The translations under genes were made by a program, and so were the position numbers. A stretch of DNA of 35,114 nt from Anaerolineales bacterium (GTDB lineage Bacteria; Chloroflexota; Anaerolineae; Anaerolineales; UBA4823), in NCBI GenBank assembly GCA_014859065.1, contig JACUUU010000005.1, forward strand, positions 1-35,114. Direction: 5' to 3'. Positions 33,716 to 35,114 of the stretch are shown in pieces (the stretch's first letter is position 1; each line of letters begins with the position of its first letter). Below the pieces are notes generated by a model, which had not been told where the DNA came from, searched no databases, and was given only the letters and a program-made list of their open reading frames with translations.

Positions 33716-35114
33716 TTTCGACATTTCGACCACCCCCTCAGCTAACCGTGATATTCGCTGTAACATCCCCAAGCGATTCTCCCTTAAATCGGTTTCATCT
33801 GTCATTACCAAGACATCATCGAAAAAAATATTGATTACCGCAATGAGAGGCATGAATGTGTTCAGGAAGTCATCAACCGAACCTGGCTTACGGGATGTCG
33901 CTTCGGCATTTCGGAGGGCGATAAACAAATCGTTTTCTGCTTTTTCCACTAGATTATTCGGTGAAACCTCAAAGGTTTCTTCGAGATGGCGGGTGATACG
34001 GACACATCTCGAGTACGCTGGCAAGATATTATGCCAATCCGACCGTTGCACCCATTCGCTCAGTTCCCTGATCGCTTTAGAAGCTCGATAAGGGTTTTCT
34101 CCCTGAGCTGCCAATACGGCATCTATCACGTCATACCGAAAACCCAGCTCCAAGAACAGGTGGCGCATACGCTCGATGATGAAACTCAAACACGCTTCCT
34201 TTCTGGTTGCATCTATCTCCTGAGGTAGATATTGAGCCGCGAGATTCAAACCGCTGGTTAAATCGAAATCTATTTCCCAGGCTAATAGGGTCTGCACCAA
34301 CCCCAAAGCAGCTCTCCGTTGAGCGTATGGATCTTTTGCCCCGGTTAGCGCTAACCCCACAGAAAACAACCCCATCAATGTGTCCAACCGGTCAGCTATG
34401 CCAACCACCAGTCCAGGCTTTGTGGAGGGAATTGCGTCATTGGCAGAGCGCGGCAGGTAGTGTTCGAAGATTGCTTTAGCAACACCTTGAGGTTCTCCAG
34501 ATTTCCGTGCGTAATAACTGCCCATGAACCCCTGTAAAGCGGTCATTTCAACGACCATATTGGTTGCCAGATCAGCTTTACACAATTCTGCTGCCCGTTC
34601 TGCCACTTTGGATTCCTCTGCGTTCAATTGCAGATTTATCGACAGGTCTTTCGCTAATTTTTGTATTCGAACAGCTTTATCGAACATCGAACCCAGCTCG
34701 ACTTGAAAGGTCATGGTATGCAGATTGGGAAGATACGCATCCAGCGGTTTCTTCAAATCTTCCTGGATAAAGAATGCCGCATCGGCGAAGCGAGCTCGAA
34801 TGACATGCTCATTCCCAGCAATCACCCGCTCCAACCCAACACCATCACCATTCCGTAATGCGATGAAGTAGGGCAGTAGCTGTTTTCTTTTCTCAGCCTC
34901 CAAAGGTTTCTTCTGCACCGGAAAGTAGCGCTGGTGCTTTTTCATGACAGAGATCAAAACTACAGAAGGTAGCTCCAGATAAGCCGAGTCAAAATCACCT
35001 CTCAACGCGACTGGTGCCTCAGCCAGGTTGGTTACTTCAGCCAATAAGTCTGCATCTTTCCCCACTTCCCCCTCTACTTCAGCAGCCAGCGATTTGACCT
35101 GCTCGAATATCACC
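33701..35114 (-). CDS. glyS: Glycyl-tRNA synthetase beta subunit (C-terminal part, truncated by window edge)
   Basis: The visible 470 residues are the C-terminal part of the beta subunit of the bacterial heterotetrameric glycyl-tRNA synthetase, which charges tRNA-Gly. Recognisable stretches are LLAEVTNLAEAPVALRGDFD, the SVVLISVMKKHQRYFPV motif, VVGIADRLDTLMGLFSVG and KDPYAQRRAALG (HD-like core), and the DALRP-like helical anticodon-binding end. The 5' part lies beyond 35114; whether it is fused to glyQ, as in some bacteria, cannot be seen. The GTG used by the ORF track at 35113 is internal. It is directly upstream of dnaG-rpoD. Confidence 0.96.
   Translation of the reverse strand, partial: VIFEQVKSLAAEVEGEVGKDADLLAEVTNLAEAPVALRGDFDSAYLELPSVVLISVMKKHQRYFPVQKKPLEAEKRKQLLPYFIALRNGDGVGLERVIAGNEHVIRARFADAAFFIQEDLKKPLDAYLPNLHTMTFQVELGSMFDKAVRIQKLAKDLSINLQLNAEESKVAERAAELCKADLATNMVVEMTALQGFMGSYYARKSGEPQGVAKAIFEHYLPRSANDAIPSTKPGLVVGIADRLDTLMGLFSVGLALTGAKDPYAQRRAALGLVQTLLAWEIDFDLTSGLNLAAQYLPQEIDATRKEACLSFIIERMRHLFLELGFRYDVIDAVLAAQGENPYRASKAIRELSEWVQRSDWHNILPAYSRCVRITRHLEETFEVSPNNLVEKAENDLFIALRNAEATSRKPGSVDDFLNTFMPLIAVINIFFDDVLVMTDETDLRENRLGMLQRISRLAEGVVEMSKLEGF

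Overview
The window looks like a chromosomal segment of a Chloroflexota bacterium, most likely class Anaerolineae. This rests on the 16S rRNA, the gene complement and the primary sigma factor and primase architecture; it is an inference, because no search was run. GC content is moderate, intergenic regions are AT-rich, and the genes are mostly housekeeping. Most genes are on the minus strand.

Layout from left to right. (1) 1-1380: the 5' half of a 16S rRNA gene (minus strand, running off the left edge) with an elaborate leader. The leader has three tandem sigma70-type promoters, a duplicated leader segment, a boxA-like element and a terminator-like hairpin against the mature 5' end. (2) 1380-4114: the replication/recombination cluster dnaX-ybaB-recR, which reads toward the rRNA operon. 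dnaX carries a perfectly framed A AAA AAG slippery heptamer in its linker. (3) 4243-7000: a membrane-anchored LysM/lamin-tail-like protein, a YacP-type NYN nuclease-domain gene with its own promoter, a compact structured element ending in a strong terminator (candidate small RNA), and a NagD-like HAD phosphatase. (4) 6935-10710: an accessory-looking patch with a decayed aminoglycoside 6-adenylyltransferase-like gene, an MFS exporter, a GT4 glycosyltransferase and a tRNA-Gly/tRNA-Met pair. The tRNA-Met 3' half plus the 5' end of the MFS gene is present twice, flanking the glycosyltransferase. (5) 10763-12975: an iron-sulfur protein and an enolase-superfamily epimerase gene interrupted by one in-frame TGA. 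(6) 13207-18527: lipA, a stand-alone Lrp/AsnC effector-domain protein, and a 1290-residue class III cyclase - AAA ATPase - TPR - peptide-binding (SBP_bac_5) fusion. (7) 19034-23913: an aldehyde dehydrogenase-family protein, a YcaQ/AlkX-type DNA crosslink glycosylase, an LppM-like lipoprotein and a radical SAM protein. (8) 23931-27681: complex I subunits NuoM and NuoL without NuoN, followed by a remnant of an alpha/beta hydrolase. (9) 28188-35114: a polytopic membrane protein (probable GT-C type), rpoD (sigA), dnaG and the C-terminal part of glyS, which is the classic glyS-dnaG-rpoD macromolecular-synthesis neighbourhood.

Functional reading. The ends of the window are core information processing (rRNA, clamp loader, RecR, primase, sigma factor, glycyl-tRNA synthetase). 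The middle is a mix of metabolism (lipoate, aldehyde oxidation/reduction, proton-pumping NADH dehydrogenase modules), signalling and decayed accessory genes. The most unusual items are the cyclase-AAA-SBP one-piece sensor with its co-directional RAM-domain partner, the candidate sRNA at 5793-5942, the tRNA/MFS segmental duplication, and the regulatory detail in the rRNA leader. I saw no CRISPR array, complete insertion sequence, prophage or recognisable defence island.
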